Shown: positions 10,334 to 20,175, numbered from the stretch's first letter. The stretch: 64,000 nucleotides of DNA from Stagnimonas aquatica (GCF_003730135.1 NZ_RJVO01000006.1:62001-126000), one strand, 5' to 3'. Program-made: numbers and translations. The notes: generated by a model from the letters alone, not told the origin.

Positions 10334-11202
10334 ACAAGGCCTCCTGTCTAGCCGCGCTGGCGGCCCTGCTGCTCGTGGGCTGCGCCAGCCGCCCGCCAAC
10401 GGCCACCCCGGGCAAGACCAGCAACACCCGGATGGCGCCGGTGGTGGCGGGCAAGCGTTGCGCCAACTGTCCGACCCCGGACAAGGACTACGCGCCGAGC
10501 AGCGACGAGATTCCCGCCGATGTCGCCAACACCCCGGACGCGGTGCCGCGCGAGGAGCCGCGCAGCAGATACGGCAATCCGCCCAGCTACGAGGCGCTGG
10601 GGGAACGCTACGAGGTGCTGACGGAGGTCCCGCGCAACTACCAGGAGCGCGGACGCGCCTCCTGGTACGGCAAGAAATTCCATGGCCGGCGCACCGCCAG
10701 CGGCGAGAAGTACGACATGTTCGCGATGACCGCCGCGCACAAGACCCTGCCGCTGCCGACCTATGCCCGCGTCACCAATCTCGCCAACAACCTCAGTGTG
10801 GTGGTGAAGATCAACGACCGTGGCCCCTTCCACCCCGGGCGCATCGTCGATCTCTCCTACGCCGCCGCCGCCAAGATCGACCTGCTGCACCACGGCTCCT
10901 CCGATGTGCTGCTGGAGGTGCTCACCCCCGATCAAGGCAACCAGTCGATCGAGGAGGGCGCCGGCCGCCCGCGCTATCTGGAAGTGGGTCGTTTCGACGA
11001 CCCCATCGAGGCCATCGCCTTGCAGGAACGCTTGAACCGTCTGGGCATCGCCAAGACCGAGCTGATCGCCGAACCCAACGCCGCCGGCGATGGCGAGGAA
11101 CAGGTGCTGCGCGCCGGCCCGTTCCGCGACTTTTCCAGTCTGGAAGCGGCGCGCCGCAAGCTACAGACCCAGAAGATCATGGCCAATCCGGTCGCCGAGT
11201 AG
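10330..11202 (+). CDS. rlpA: Septal ring / rare lipoprotein A (lytic transglycosylase) RlpA
   Basis: RlpA is an outer-membrane lipoprotein that digests denuded glycan strands. GTG start at 10330, overlapping the mltB stop by four bases. The lipobox L-L-V-G-C puts the lipidated Cys at residue 18. The double-psi beta-barrel domain (about residues 108-195) has R-A-S-W-Y-G-K-K-F-H-G-R-R-T-A-S-G-E and the catalytic N-D-R-G-P-F. A C-terminal SPOR domain (about 215-290, Y-L-E-V-G-R-F to L-R-A-G-P-F) binds denuded glycans. It lies in the standard mltB-rlpA-dacA order. Confidence 0.95.
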   Translation: MNKASCLAALAALLLVGCASRPPTATPGKTSNTRMAPVVAGKRCANCPTPDKDYAPSSDEIPADVANTPDAVPREEPRSRYGNPPSYEALGERYEVLTEVPRNYQERGRASWYGKKFHGRRTASGEKYDMFAMTAAHKTLPLPTYARVTNLANNLSVVVKINDRGPFHPGRIVDLSYAAAAKIDLLHHGSSDVLLEVLTPDQGNQSIEEGAGRPRYLEVGRFDDPIEAIALQERLNRLGIAKTELIAEPNAAGDGEEQVLRAGPFRDFSSLEAARRKLQTQKIMANPVAE

Positions 11203-11365
11203 CGGCGCGGTCACGCTGTGCCCCGGAGACACCTTAACGGCCTCTGAACCTCAGACCGCCGGCGTCGCAGTAAACTAGCGCAGCGCCTCGCCAGGCGGCG
11301 ACGCGCCTTTCCCGCCGAGCCGGCGCTGCCGCGCGCTCTCCACTCCACACCCTCTCCGGTCTTCG

Positions 11366-12502
11366 ATGAAACGCTTCCTGCTCGCCCTTGCCGCCGCCAC
11401 GGCCCTGACCACCGCCCAGGCCGCCATTCCCGATCCGCCCGCGCTGCGCGCCGCGAGCTGGGCGCTGCTGGACTTCCAGTCCGGCGAGATCCTGGCGCAG
11501 AGCAATTCCGACTCGCGGGTCGAGCCGGCCTCGATCACCAAGGTGCTGACCACCTATATCGTCTTCGACGAGATCAAGAAGGGCCGGGTCAAGCTCGACG
11601 ACATGGCCTTCATCAGCGAAAAGGCCTGGCGCCAGGGCATCGACTCCAGCGAGTCGCGGATGTTCCTCAACGTCGGCTCGCGGGTGAAGGTGGAAGACCT
11701 GCTGCACGGCGTCATCACCCAGTCCGGCAACGACGCCTCGGTGGCGCTGGCCGAGCATGTCGCCGGTGGCGAAGGCGCCTTCGCCGATCTGATGAACCAG
11801 TACGCCGCCAAGCTGGGCATGAAGAACAGCCACTTCATGAACGCGCCGGGCATGCCCGACCCCGAGCACTACACCACCGCCCACGACGTGACCCTGCTCG
11901 GCCTGGCGCTGATCCGCGACTTCCCCGACTACTACAAGTGGTTCTCGCTGCCGGACTTCACCTACAACGGCATCAAGCAGGGCAACCGCAACATCATGCT
12001 GACGATGGACCGCAGCGTCGACGGTATCAAGACCGGTCACACGGCCTCGGCGGGCTACTGTCTGCTGTCTTCCGCCCAGCGGGACGGTCGCCGACTCATC
12101 GCCTCGGTGATGGGCACCGAAAGCACCAAGTACCGCGCCGAAGCCAGCCTGGAGCTGCTCAACTGGGGCTTCCGCTTCTTCGAGAGCGTCAAGCTGCTGG
12201 GCGCCGACCAGCCCTCGGGCAGCGTGCGGGTCTGGAAGGGTCTGGTCGACGAGGTGCAGGTCGGCACGCTGGAGCCGATCTACCTGTCGCTGCCGCGCGG
12301 CGCGGCGGAGAAGGTGGAGGCCAAACCGCAGGTCGACGGCACCCTGATCGCTCCGCTCAGCCAGGGCCAGCGCATCGGCACCGTCAACATCTCGGTGGAC
12401 GGCAAGCTGGTGAAGAGCGAACCCCTGGTGGTGCTTCAGGCGGTGGAAGGCGGCAGCTGGTGGAAGCGGCTGATTGACACCATCCGCCTCTGGTTCGCCT
12501 GA
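11366..12502 (+). CDS. dacA: D-alanyl-D-alanine carboxypeptidase (PBP5/6 type)
   Basis: This periplasmic, inner-membrane-anchored penicillin-binding protein trims the terminal D-Ala from pentapeptide stems. The 378-residue product has a signal peptide (1-19, cut after T-A-Q-A), catalytic S56-I-T-K, S-G-N near 119 and K-T-G near 222. The C-terminus carries the PBP5 beta-rich domain and a final amphipathic [13 protein letters not shown] helix for membrane association. A 163-base gap upstream separates it from rlpA; I see no clear promoter there. Confidence 0.96.
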   Translation: MKRFLLALAAATALTTAQAAIPDPPALRAASWALLDFQSGEILAQSNSDSRVEPASITKVLTTYIVFDEIKKGRVKLDDMAFISEKAWRQGIDSSESRMFLNVGSRVKVEDLLHGVITQSGNDASVALAEHVAGGEGAFADLMNQYAAKLGMKNSHFMNAPGMPDPEHYTTAHDVTLLGLALIRDFPDYYKWFSLPDFTYNGIKQGNRNIMLTMDRSVDGIKTGHTASAGYCLLSSAQRDGRRLIASVMGTESTKYRAEASLELLNWGFRFFESVKLLGADQPSGSVRVWKGLVDEVQVGTLEPIYLSLPRGAAEKVEAKPQVDGTLIAPLSQGQRIGTVNISVDGKLVKSEPLVVLQAVEGGSWWKRLIDTIRLWFA

Positions 12503-12515
12503 GTTCCCGCGCCGC

Positions 12516-13163
12516 GTGGACGAAATCCGCGTCCGGCATCTCGGCAGCGTCGCCTACGAAGACAGCTTCGAGGCGATGCGCCGCTTCAACCAGGAGCGCG
12601 GCGCCGAGACGCCGGACGAGATCTGGCTACTCGAACACCCCCCGGTCTACACCCAGGGGCAGGCCGGTAAGCCCGAGCACCTGCTGATGCCGGGGGACAT
12701 CCCGGTGGTGCAGAGCGACCGGGGCGGTCAGGTCACCTACCACGGCCCCGGGCAGCTGGTGGCCTATCCGCTGATCGACATCGTCCGTCGCGGCTATGGC
12801 GTGCGCAGCCTGGTCAGCCGCATCGAGCAGGCAATGGTCGATACCCTGCTCGGCTACGGCATCGCCGCCTACACCGACCGCGAGGCGCCGGGCGTCTACA
12901 TCGATCTGGCGGGCCGGCGGCACAAGATCGGCTCGCTGGGCCTGCGGGTGCGCCAGGGCCGCAGCATGCACGGCCTGGCCCTGAATGTGGCGATGGACCT
13001 GGAGCCGTTCTCGCGCATCAATCCCTGCGGCTACAGCGGGCTGGCGATGACCCAGGTCTCCGATCTCGGCGGCCCCGGCGATGTCGCCCAGGTCGGCCAG
13101 GATCTGCTCGGGCAGTTGCTGCGGCAGCTGCGAGCCCCACCTTCAAACCCCAACCCGGCCTAG
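12516..13163 (+). CDS. lipB: Lipoyl(octanoyl) transferase
   Basis: LipB transfers octanoyl from acyl carrier protein to lipoyl domains, the first step of lipoate synthesis. The GTG at 12516 is preferred (215 residues, beginning [10 protein letters not shown]); a TTG at 12474 would overlap dacA. The signatures are present: [13 protein letters not shown], the catalytic Lys in R-H-K-I-G-S-L-G, and the catalytic Cys in I-N-P-C-G-Y. Its usual partner lipA is not in the window. It shares a CTAG at its stop with the convergent lipoprotein gene. Confidence 0.94.
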   Translation: MDEIRVRHLGSVAYEDSFEAMRRFNQERGAETPDEIWLLEHPPVYTQGQAGKPEHLLMPGDIPVVQSDRGGQVTYHGPGQLVAYPLIDIVRRGYGVRSLVSRIEQAMVDTLLGYGIAAYTDREAPGVYIDLAGRRHKIGSLGLRVRQGRSMHGLALNVAMDLEPFSRINPCGYSGLAMTQVSDLGGPGDVAQVGQDLLGQLLRQLRAPPSNPNPA

Positions 13164-13447
13164 CGGATCAAACCGCCGGGAAGCGTGGGCATGCTGGACA
13201 GCGGTGGCATCAGCGGCTCGAGACTGGGTTGCTCGCTCTGCGTATCGCGCTCGGCACAGGCCCGCGCGTTCTCCGGCTTGGTCCGCCGAGTCCCCTGGCA
13301 GCCGTCCAGCGGATACCGCGAAGGTTCGGCGGCGGCAAGGCCGGCGGGGGCGGACCCGGGCCGAGGCGGCGCGCCGCCGGAAGCGCAGGCCGCCAACAAC
13401 AGGCCCGCGATCAGCGACAGCAACAGGCCGGGGAACCGATGGCGCAT
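13160..13447 (-). CDS. Small putative lipoprotein of unknown function
   Basis: The frame starts at the ATG ending at 13447 ([10 protein letters not shown]) and gives 95 residues. It has a good lipoprotein signal with lipobox L-L-A-A-C (Cys about residue 21), then a Gly/Pro/Ala-rich stretch and two Cys residues around position 50-65 that could form a disulphide. I recognise no family. It is convergent with lipB, sharing a CTAG for both stops, and divergent from the mla operon. Confidence 0.6.
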   Translation of the reverse strand: MRHRFPGLLLSLIAGLLLAACASGGAPPRPGSAPAGLAAAEPSRYPLDGCQGTRRTKPENARACAERDTQSEQPSLEPLMPPLSSMPTLPGGLIR

Positions 13448-13600
13448 GACGGCATCCAATAGAGCAGACAAGACGTAGACACAATCACCAAAAGAATCAG
13501 GGCCGCGCGGGCGGATGGCATACAATACCGCCCGGTAACATTTGACCCTCTCGATTCCAGCTCTTAACGCTGCTCCGCTCCTTCAGTTGACGCCCTACGC

Positions 13601-14416
13601 ATGACCAACGACTCCAACAGCACCCTGGTGCGCGTGCGGGGCCTCAAGTTTTCGCACGGCCCGCGCGTTATCTACGACGGGATCGATCTCGACATCCCGC
13701 GCGGCAAGGTCACGGCCATCCTCGGCCCCTCCGGGTCCGGCAAGACCACGCTGCTGCGCTTGATCGGCGGCCAATGGCGGCCGAGCGCGGGGCAGATCCA
13801 TTTCGACGGCACCGAGGTCCACAGCATTCCCCGGCCGCAGCTGTTCGAGCTGCGCAAGCGCATGGGCATGCTGTTCCAGAACGGCGCCCTGCTGACCGAT
13901 CTGACCGTGTTCGAGAACGTCGCCTTCCCGCTACGCGAGCACACCGCGCTGCCGGAAGCGCTGATCCGCGACCTGGTACTGCTCAAGCTCAACGCCGTCG
14001 GCCTGCGCGGCGCGCGCGATCTGTATCCCGAACAGTTGTCCGGCGGCATGGCCCGGCGCGTGGCGCTGGCGCGCGCGGTGGTGCTCGACCCGCAACTGGT
14101 GATGTACGACGAACCCTTCACCGGCCAGGACCCGATCAGCATGGGCGTGTTGATGCGGCTGATCCGCTCGCTCAACGACGCGCTGGGGCTGACCAGCATC
14201 GTGGTCAGTCATGACGTGCAGGAGGTGATGTCCATCGCCGACCACGTCTACGTGATCGCCGGCGGCAAGGTGCTCGGCGTCGGCGAACCCGACACCGTGC
14301 GTGACTCCGAGTCGCCCTGGGTGCAGCAGTTCCTGCGCGGCGAGCCGGACGGCCCGGTGCCCTTCCACTACAAGGCGGCGCCCTACGCCGATGACCTCCT
14401 GGGAGCGCGCGCATGA
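13601..14416 (+). CDS. mlaF: Mla phospholipid transporter ATPase MlaF
   Basis: MlaF is the ABC ATPase of the MlaFEDB inner-membrane complex, which moves phospholipids between the inner membrane and the periplasmic carrier MlaC. The 271-residue protein shows Walker A G-P-S-G-S-G-K-T-T (42-50), the ABC signature L-S-G-G-M-A-R-R-V, Walker B Q-L-V-M-Y-D-E-P-F and the switch histidine in V-V-S-H-D. It is the first gene of a tightly packed mlaFEDCB-mlaA operon. A possible -10 (TACAAT, 13521-13526) lies about 75 bases upstream, without a good -35. Confidence 0.96.
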   Translation: MTNDSNSTLVRVRGLKFSHGPRVIYDGIDLDIPRGKVTAILGPSGSGKTTLLRLIGGQWRPSAGQIHFDGTEVHSIPRPQLFELRKRMGMLFQNGALLTDLTVFENVAFPLREHTALPEALIRDLVLLKLNAVGLRGARDLYPEQLSGGMARRVALARAVVLDPQLVMYDEPFTGQDPISMGVLMRLIRSLNDALGLTSIVVSHDVQEVMSIADHVYVIAGGKVLGVGEPDTVRDSESPWVQQFLRGEPDGPVPFHYKAAPYADDLLGARA

Positions 14417-15165
14417 GCGCCATCAGCAGCTTCCTGCAAAGTCTGGGGCGCGCCCAGTTCTTCCTGTTCAGCTTGTTGCTGGCGGTGCCGCAGACCCTGC
14501 TGCGACCGCGCCTGCTGGCCCAGCAGATCTACTCGGTGGGCGTGCTGTCGCTGGTCATCATCGTGCTGTCCGGCAGCTTCGTCGGCATGGTGCTGGCCTT
14601 GCAGTTCTATCACACGCTCCAGTTGTTCGGCTCACCGGAATCGCTGGGCGTGGCAGTGGCGCTGGCGGTGGTTCGCGAGTTCGGCCCGGTGGTCACCGCC
14701 CTGCTGTTCGCCGGCCGCGCCGGCTCGGCGCTGGCGGCGGAAATCGGCCTGATGAAGGCCACCGACCAGCTCTCCGGCATGGAGATGATGGCGGTGGACC
14801 CGATGCGCCGGGTGATCACGCCGCGCTTCCTGGCCGGGCTGATCTCGATGCCGCTGCTGGCCTTCATCTTCAGCATGATGGCCATCGGCGTGGCCGGCGG
14901 CCATGCCATCGGCGTCACCCTGCTGGGCGTCGATGCCGGTAGCTACTGGGCCGGCATTCACCAGTCCCTGGAGTTCGAGGACATCCGCGAGGCCATGATC
15001 AAGAGCCTGGTGTTTGGCCTCGCCTGTTCCTGGATCGCCGTCTACCAGGGCTATCACGCCGAGCCGACCTCCGGCGGCGTCGCCCGTGCAACCACCAATA
15101 CCGTGGTGATCTCCTCGTTGTCGGTGCTCGCGCTCGACTTCGTGCTCACCGCCCTGATGCTCTGA
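14413..15165 (+). CDS. mlaE: Mla phospholipid transporter permease MlaE
   Basis: MlaE is the permease subunit of the Mla ABC transporter. The 250-residue polytopic protein has the family's conserved E-F-G-P-V-V-T-A-L-L-F-A-G-R-A-G-S-A cytoplasmic coupling region around residues 90-110 and about five or six hydrophobic segments. It overlaps mlaF by four bases. Confidence 0.96.
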   Translation: MSAISSFLQSLGRAQFFLFSLLLAVPQTLLRPRLLAQQIYSVGVLSLVIIVLSGSFVGMVLALQFYHTLQLFGSPESLGVAVALAVVREFGPVVTALLFAGRAGSALAAEIGLMKATDQLSGMEMMAVDPMRRVITPRFLAGLISMPLLAFIFSMMAIGVAGGHAIGVTLLGVDAGSYWAGIHQSLEFEDIREAMIKSLVFGLACSWIAVYQGYHAEPTSGGVARATTNTVVISSLSVLALDFVLTALML

Positions 15166-15207
15166 CGTTCACCCCGGATTCAGTACCCCGTTTACAGGAT
15201 CAATGCC

Positions 15208-15738
15208 ATGCACTCCCGCGCTCTGGAAATCCTCGTCGGCTTTTTCGTCTGCCTCGGCGTCGCCGCCGTGCTGGTGCTGACCCTGCGGGTCGCCAGTCTC
15301 AAGGATGTCGGCGGCAGCGGCGGCACCTACACGGTCACCGCCAAGTTCGAGAACATCGGCAAGCTCTCGCCCGGCAACGCCGTGAAGATTGCCGGCGTCA
15401 CCATCGGCCGGGTCAACAAGATCAGCATTGATCCGAACAGCTTCGAGGCGATCGTCAGCCTGGACATCAGCAAGTCCTACAGCAACATCCCCAAGGATTC
15501 CGGCGCCAAGATCCTTACCGCCGGCCTGCTCGGCGAGCAGTACATCGGGCTGGAGCCGGGCGGCGACGAGAATTCGCTCAAGCAGGGTGATGACATCCAG
15601 TTGACCCAGTCGGCGCTGGTGCTGGAAAACCTGATCGGCCAGCTGGTGGCCTCGATGACCGAAAAGAAGGACGACAAGCTCGCCGAGGCCCTGGGCAAAC
15701 TCGCCGAAGCCGTGACCCCGACAACGAAGAAGCCCTAA
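15208..15738 (+). CDS. mlaD: Mla phospholipid transporter periplasmic MCE protein MlaD
   Basis: MlaD forms the hexameric MCE ring on the periplasmic side of MlaFEDB. The 176-residue product has one N-terminal anchor (about 8-28, L-V-G-F-F-V-C-L-G-V-A) followed by a single MCE domain (Y-T-V-T-A-K-F-E-N-I-G-K-L through L-L-G-E-Q-Y-I-G-L-E-P-G). The C-terminus contains a hydrophobic helix (about 136-152) that would line the central pore, as in E. coli MlaD. Confidence 0.95.
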   Translation: MHSRALEILVGFFVCLGVAAVLVLTLRVASLKDVGGSGGTYTVTAKFENIGKLSPGNAVKIAGVTIGRVNKISIDPNSFEAIVSLDISKSYSNIPKDSGAKILTAGLLGEQYIGLEPGGDENSLKQGDDIQLTQSALVLENLIGQLVASMTEKKDDKLAEALGKLAEAVTPTTKKP

Positions 15739-15748
15739 GGAGGGTTCC

Positions 15749-16372
15749 ATGAAACGCTTTCTACTACCGCTATTGCTGATCCTGAGCCTGGGCAGTGCCC
15801 AGGCCGCGCCGCTGGCGCCGGACGCCACCGTCAAGCAGGCCACCGAGGAAATACGCGACCTGATCCGCGCCAACCATCAGGCCTATTCGGCCGACAAGGC
15901 CAAGTTCTACGCCGTGGTCGACCAGCAGCTGGTGCCGCACTTCGACGTGCGCTACATCGCGCAGCTGGTGCTCGGCAAGAACTGGCGTACCGCCAACGAG
16001 GACCAGCGCACGCGCTTCGCCAACGCCTTCAAGAACTCGCTGATCCGCAGCTACGCCGACGCACTGCTGGAGAACTACGACTCGGTGGAAGCCGAGTTCC
16101 AGCCGCTGCGCCTGGCCGCCGATGCCAATGACGCGACGGTGCGCGCCAAGCTGATCCGCAAGAACGCGCCGCCGGTCAACCTGGCCTTCGCGATGCGCCC
16201 GGGCAGCGACGGCGAGTGGAAGATCTACGACGTGATCATCGAGAACCTCTCCCTGGTCACCAACTTCCGCAGCCAGTTCAACGCCGAGATCAAGAAGTCT
16301 GGCCTCGACGGCCTGATCCAGCGGGTCGAGAGCGGCGGCGACTACCTCAAGGAAAGCGCCAAGGGCGCCTGA
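15749..16372 (+). CDS. mlaC: Periplasmic phospholipid-binding protein MlaC
   Basis: MlaC is the soluble shuttle between MlaFEDB and the outer-membrane MlaA complex. The 207-residue protein has a signal peptide cut after A-Q-A (about residue 19) and the MlaC/Ttg2D fold, with the typical Y-I-A-Q-L-V-L-G-K-N-W-R motif. A strong AAGGAGGG ribosome-binding site lies just upstream of the ATG. Its stop overlaps the mlaB start (TGATG). Confidence 0.95.
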   Translation: MKRFLLPLLLILSLGSAQAAPLAPDATVKQATEEIRDLIRANHQAYSADKAKFYAVVDQQLVPHFDVRYIAQLVLGKNWRTANEDQRTRFANAFKNSLIRSYADALLENYDSVEAEFQPLRLAADANDATVRAKLIRKNAPPVNLAFAMRPGSDGEWKIYDVIIENLSLVTNFRSQFNAEIKKSGLDGLIQRVESGGDYLKESAKGA

Positions 16373-16641
16373 TGAACAGCCTCCGCATCACTGGCGAACT
16401 GAGCCTGCGTACGGTGCCGCAGCGTCTGGCCGAGGCCGATGCCTGGGCCCGCGCCGGCAGTCTGGATCTGTCCGGTGTCACCCAGACCGACAGCGCCGCC
16501 CTGGGCCTGTTGCTGGAACTGACCCGCCGCGCCCGTTCTGCCGGTCTGCCGCTGCAGTTCACCGGCCTGCCGCCGCAACTGCTGGACCTGGTGCGCTTCT
16601 TCGAATTGCAGTCGGTACTCACCGTCACGGAGTCCGCATGA
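16372..16641 (+). CDS. mlaB: STAS-domain subunit MlaB
   Basis: MlaB is the small cytoplasmic STAS protein that binds MlaF and stabilises the transporter. The 89-residue frame starting M-N-S-L-R-I-T-G-E-L has the STAS core L-D-L-S-G-V-T-Q-T-D-S-A-A-L-G-L; the T-D-S-A segment corresponds to the phosphorylatable loop of the family. The start is fixed by the one-base overlap with mlaC. Confidence 0.9.
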   Translation: MNSLRITGELSLRTVPQRLAEADAWARAGSLDLSGVTQTDSAALGLLLELTRRARSAGLPLQFTGLPPQLLDLVRFFELQSVLTVTESA

Positions 16642-17342
16642 ATTTCCGCTTCCTCAGTCTGGCTCTAGCCTTGGCGGTTTCCGCCTGCGCGCACACGCCG
16701 CCCGACGATCCGTCCGACCCGCTGGAGCCGTTCAACCGCGCCATGTTCAGCTTCAACCGTGGCGCCGACCGCTATGTGCTGCGGCCGGTGGCGCGGAGCT
16801 ACGGCGAAGTGGTGCCCGACCTCGCCCAGCGCGGCGTCAGCAACTTCTTCAACAACCTCAAGGAGCCGCGCAACATCGTCAACGGCCTGCTGCAGGGCAA
16901 ACCCCTGCAGGCCGCTTCCGATACCGGCCGCTTCCTGCTCAACTCCACCGCCGGCTTCGCCGGCCTGATGGACGTTGCCACCGACGCCGGCATGCCCCGT
17001 CACGACGAGGACTTCGGCCAGACGCTGGGCCGCTACGGAATCGGCCCTGGCTGGTATCTGATGCTGCCCTTGCTCGGTCCGACCACCAACCGCGACCTGA
17101 TGGGGCGCGGTGGCGACTACTACACCGGCACCGGCCCCTATGTGGAGGACTCGGTCGACCTGCCGATGACCGCGCTGGATCTGGTCGATACCCGCTCGCG
17201 CTACCTGAGCGCCGACTCCCTGATCGACAACGCCATCGACCCTTACATCTTCGTGCGCACCGCCTACCTGCAGCAGCGGCTGGGCAAGGTCTATGACGGC
17301 AATCCGCCGCGCGAGCTGATGTACGGGGACGAAGGCGACTAG
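16638..17342 (+). CDS. mlaA: Outer-membrane phospholipid-removal lipoprotein MlaA (VacJ)
   Basis: MlaA removes mislocalised phospholipids from the outer leaflet and hands them to MlaC. The 234-residue protein has lipobox A-V-S-A-C (Cys about 17) and the VacJ signatures D-P-L-E-P-F-N-R-A-M-F, N-F-F-N-N-L-K-E-P and Y-L-M-L-P-L-L-G-P-T. Having mlaA at the end of the mlaFEDCB operon, rather than elsewhere as in E. coli, puts the entire pathway in one transcription unit. Confidence 0.96.
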   Translation: MNFRFLSLALALAVSACAHTPPDDPSDPLEPFNRAMFSFNRGADRYVLRPVARSYGEVVPDLAQRGVSNFFNNLKEPRNIVNGLLQGKPLQAASDTGRFLLNSTAGFAGLMDVATDAGMPRHDEDFGQTLGRYGIGPGWYLMLPLLGPTTNRDLMGRGGDYYTGTGPYVEDSVDLPMTALDLVDTRSRYLSADSLIDNAIDPYIFVRTAYLQQRLGKVYDGNPPRELMYGDEGD

Positions 17343-17353
17343 ACCTCAGCGCA

Positions 17354-17385
17354 CAAAAAAAAGCCCGCCAATCGGCGGGCTTTTT
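17354..17385. terminator. Bidirectional rho-independent terminator between mlaA and rpoH
   Basis: An A-tract, a GCCCGCC/GGCGGGC stem (17363-17369 with 17374-17380) with a four-base loop, and a T-tract form a terminator that works in both directions. It ends the mla operon and probably also the rpoH transcript arriving from the right. The 140 bases between it and the rpoH stop hold no gene. Confidence 0.85.
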
Positions 17386-17531
17386 CGTTGCGCTGCATCC
17401 ATGGCTTCATTTGCCAACGAGCCGCCGTTGTGAGCAGGCTCGATACCGATTCGAGCAGCGAGGGCCGTACTCAAGTACAGCGAGCAGCGCAGCAGCGGTA
17501 TCGGGCCGCCCGGCAGGCGGACCGCCGCAAA

Positions 17532-18392
<861 letters not shown>

Positions 18393-18422
18393 CGGTGTAT
18401 CCCCCTATCAACGGAAGTTAGC

Positions 18423-18449
18423 TTAGCACTCGTCCGATTGGACTGCTAA
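18423..18449 (-). promoter_or_regulatory. CIRCE-like HrcA operator in front of rpoH
   Basis: TTAGCACTC, nine bases, GACTGCTAA. The CIRCE consensus is TTAGCACTC-N9-GAGTGCTAA, so the first arm is perfect and the second differs at one base, with exact spacing. It begins five bases downstream of the proposed rpoH -10 and would cover the transcription start. Confidence 0.75.
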
Positions 18450-18453
18450 GTGC

Positions 18454-18482
18454 CGGATAAGTTGCGCCCGGCTCTCGTTCAA
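18454..18482 (-). promoter_or_regulatory. Putative rpoH promoter
   Basis: On the minus strand: TTGAAC (18482-18477), 17-base spacer, TATCCG (18459-18454). Each hexamer has a moderate match to the sigma-70 consensus, and the spacing is ideal. The CTTGAA overlapping the -35 also resembles a sigma-32 -35, so autoregulation is possible. Confidence 0.45.
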
Positions 18483-18524
18483 GGGGAAATCATTTGTGCG
18501 GATGGCGCCGATGCAAGCCCCCTA

Positions 18525-19484
18525 TCAACGGGGCTCGATCTCCTGGAGCCGGCGCGACACCGTCCACCAGGCACCCAGCCAGCCCAGCAGCACGCCGGCG
18601 CCGAACATGACGGCGGTGGCGTCCAGCGGCAGGCCCTGCAGGCGGAAGGCGGAGCCGTAGAGGCCGGCCAGGGAGCTGGCCGGGCCGTTCAGGGCCAGCA
18701 CCATGCCCTGCACCAGCAGCCAGGCGATGGCGCCGCCGACCAGGCCGTACCAGAGGCCGGTGTAGAGGAAGGGCCGGCGGATGAAGGCATCCGTAGCGCC
18801 GATCAGCTTCATGACCTCGATCTCGGCGCGCTTGGCCTCGATGTCCAGGCGGATGGTGTTGCCGACGATGACAATGACCGCCAGCGACAACACCCCGGCG
18901 ATCACCAGCACCAGTCGCTCGACCAGGGCCAGGGCGCCGTAGAGGCGCTCCAGCCAGCGGCGGTCGAGCTTGGCGACCTCTACCTCCGGCTGCTGGCCCA
19001 GGGCCACCACCAAGGCGTCCAGCGCGGTGCGCTCGATGCCCTTGATCGGGGTGACGGTAATCACCGCCGGCAGCGGATTGCTGTCCAAGAGGTCCAGCGC
19101 CTGGCCGAGCCCGGACAGCGCCTTGAACTCCTCCAGCGACTGCTCGCGAGAAAGATAGGCGGTGTCGGCGACGCCGGGGCGCCCCTTGATCCGGTGCGCC
19201 AGTTCGCGGCCCTGCTCGGGCGTGGTGCTGTCCTTCAGGAACAGCGAGGCCTGCAAGGTGGTTTCCCAGGAATAGCCCAGGGCATCGACATTGCGCACCA
19301 GGCAGTGCAGACCGGCCGGCAGCGCCAGGGTGATGCCGATGACGAAGCAGGTCAGCAGCGCGCCCGAGAGATTGCGGTAGAAGCGCCCGAGGGTGAACAC
19401 CACCTCGCGCACATGCGCCTGCAGGTAGCGGCTGAGGAAATTGGGGCGCAGCTCGGCGCCGGCGCGGGCACTAGCCGAAGTCAA
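18525..19484 (-). CDS. ftsX: Cell-division ABC-like protein FtsX
   Basis: FtsX is the membrane subunit of FtsEX, which couples the divisome to periplasmic wall hydrolases. The 319-residue product has a cytoplasmic N-terminus, a first membrane segment around residue 52-72, a periplasmic loop (about 75-190) and three C-terminal membrane segments with the family motif A-K-R-A-E-I-E-V-M-K-L-I-G-A-T. It overlaps ftsE by 14 bases. Confidence 0.95.
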   Translation of the reverse strand: MTSASARAGAELRPNFLSRYLQAHVREVVFTLGRFYRNLSGALLTCFVIGITLALPAGLHCLVRNVDALGYSWETTLQASLFLKDSTTPEQGRELAHRIKGRPGVADTAYLSREQSLEEFKALSGLGQALDLLDSNPLPAVITVTPIKGIERTALDALVVALGQQPEVEVAKLDRRWLERLYGALALVERLVLVIAGVLSLAVIVIVGNTIRLDIEAKRAEIEVMKLIGATDAFIRRPFLYTGLWYGLVGGAIAWLLVQGMVLALNGPASSLAGLYGSAFRLQGLPLDATAVMFGAGVLLGWLGAWWTVSRRLQEIEPR

Positions 19485-20175
19485 CGGTCTTCTCCATCAG
19501 TTCCGGCGACTGCCGCGTGGTCAGCTGGCCGCGTTCCAGGTGGATCACCCGGTAGGGCAGCTTCTTGATCAGCCCCACTGCATGCGTCGCGACCAGCACC
19601 GACACGCCGACCTCGTTGAAGCGCTGGAACAACTGCATCACCTCGCGTGCCATCTCCGGGTCGAGGTTGCCGGTGGGCTCGTCGGCCAGCAGCAACTGCG
19701 GCTTGGCGACGATGGCGCGGGCGATGCCGACGCGCTGCTGCTCGCCGCCGGAGAGCGTGATCGGCGACACCTTCTCCTTGCCCAGCAGGCCCACGGCATC
19801 GAGCGCGGCGCGCACCCGGCGGCCGATGTCGTCGTGGCCGATGCCACGGATCACCAGCGGCAGCGCGACGTTGTCGAACACGCTGCGGTCGTAGAGCAGG
19901 TTGAAGTTCTGGAACACCACGCCGATCTGCTGGCGGAAGGCCGGAATCTGGCCGCGCCGCACGCCCGCCAGGTTCTGGCCGTTGACCACGATCTGGCCAC
20001 GGCTGGGCCGCTCCAGCAGCGCCACCAGCTTGAGCAGGGTGGACTTGCCGGCGCCGGACGGCCCGGTAAGGAAAGCCATCTCACCCTTGGCGAGCGTGAA
20101 GGTGACGTCCGAGAGCACATCGCCGCTACCTTCGTAGCGATGGCTGACACGGTGGAAATGGATGATGTCGGGCAT
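19471..20175 (-). CDS. ftsE: Cell-division ATP-binding protein FtsE
   Basis: FtsE is the ATPase of FtsEX. The 234-residue protein has Walker A G-P-S-G-A-G-K-S-T, the ABC signature L-S-G-G-E-Q-Q-R-V, Walker B L-L-L-A-D-E-P-T-G-N-L-D and the switch His in A-T-H-A. It lies 70 bases downstream of ftsY in the ftsY-ftsE-ftsX order. Confidence 0.96.
   Translation of the reverse strand: MPDIIHFHRVSHRYEGSGDVLSDVTFTLAKGEMAFLTGPSGAGKSTLLKLVALLERPSRGQIVVNGQNLAGVRRGQIPAFRQQIGVVFQNFNLLYDRSVFDNVALPLVIRGIGHDDIGRRVRAALDAVGLLGKEKVSPITLSGGEQQRVGIARAIVAKPQLLLADEPTGNLDPEMAREVMQLFQRFNEVGVSVLVATHAVGLIKKLPYRVIHLERGQLTTRQSPELMEKTVDFG

Larger units (their letters stand above)
18401..18531. repeat. 14-bp direct repeat flanking the rpoH promoter/CIRCE segment
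   Basis: CCCCCTATCAACGG occurs at 18401-18414 (just upstream of the rpoH ATG, where its complement supplies the G-rich ribosome-binding site) and again at 18518-18531 (containing the ftsX stop). The 103 bases between the copies carry the whole rpoH control region. Confidence 0.7.

Noticed and set aside
17391-17531. Small gene or RNA between the terminator and rpoH
   Set aside because: Only a weak CGATACCG/CGGTATCG inverted repeat is visible, with no start and ribosome-binding site and no tRNA-like fold.
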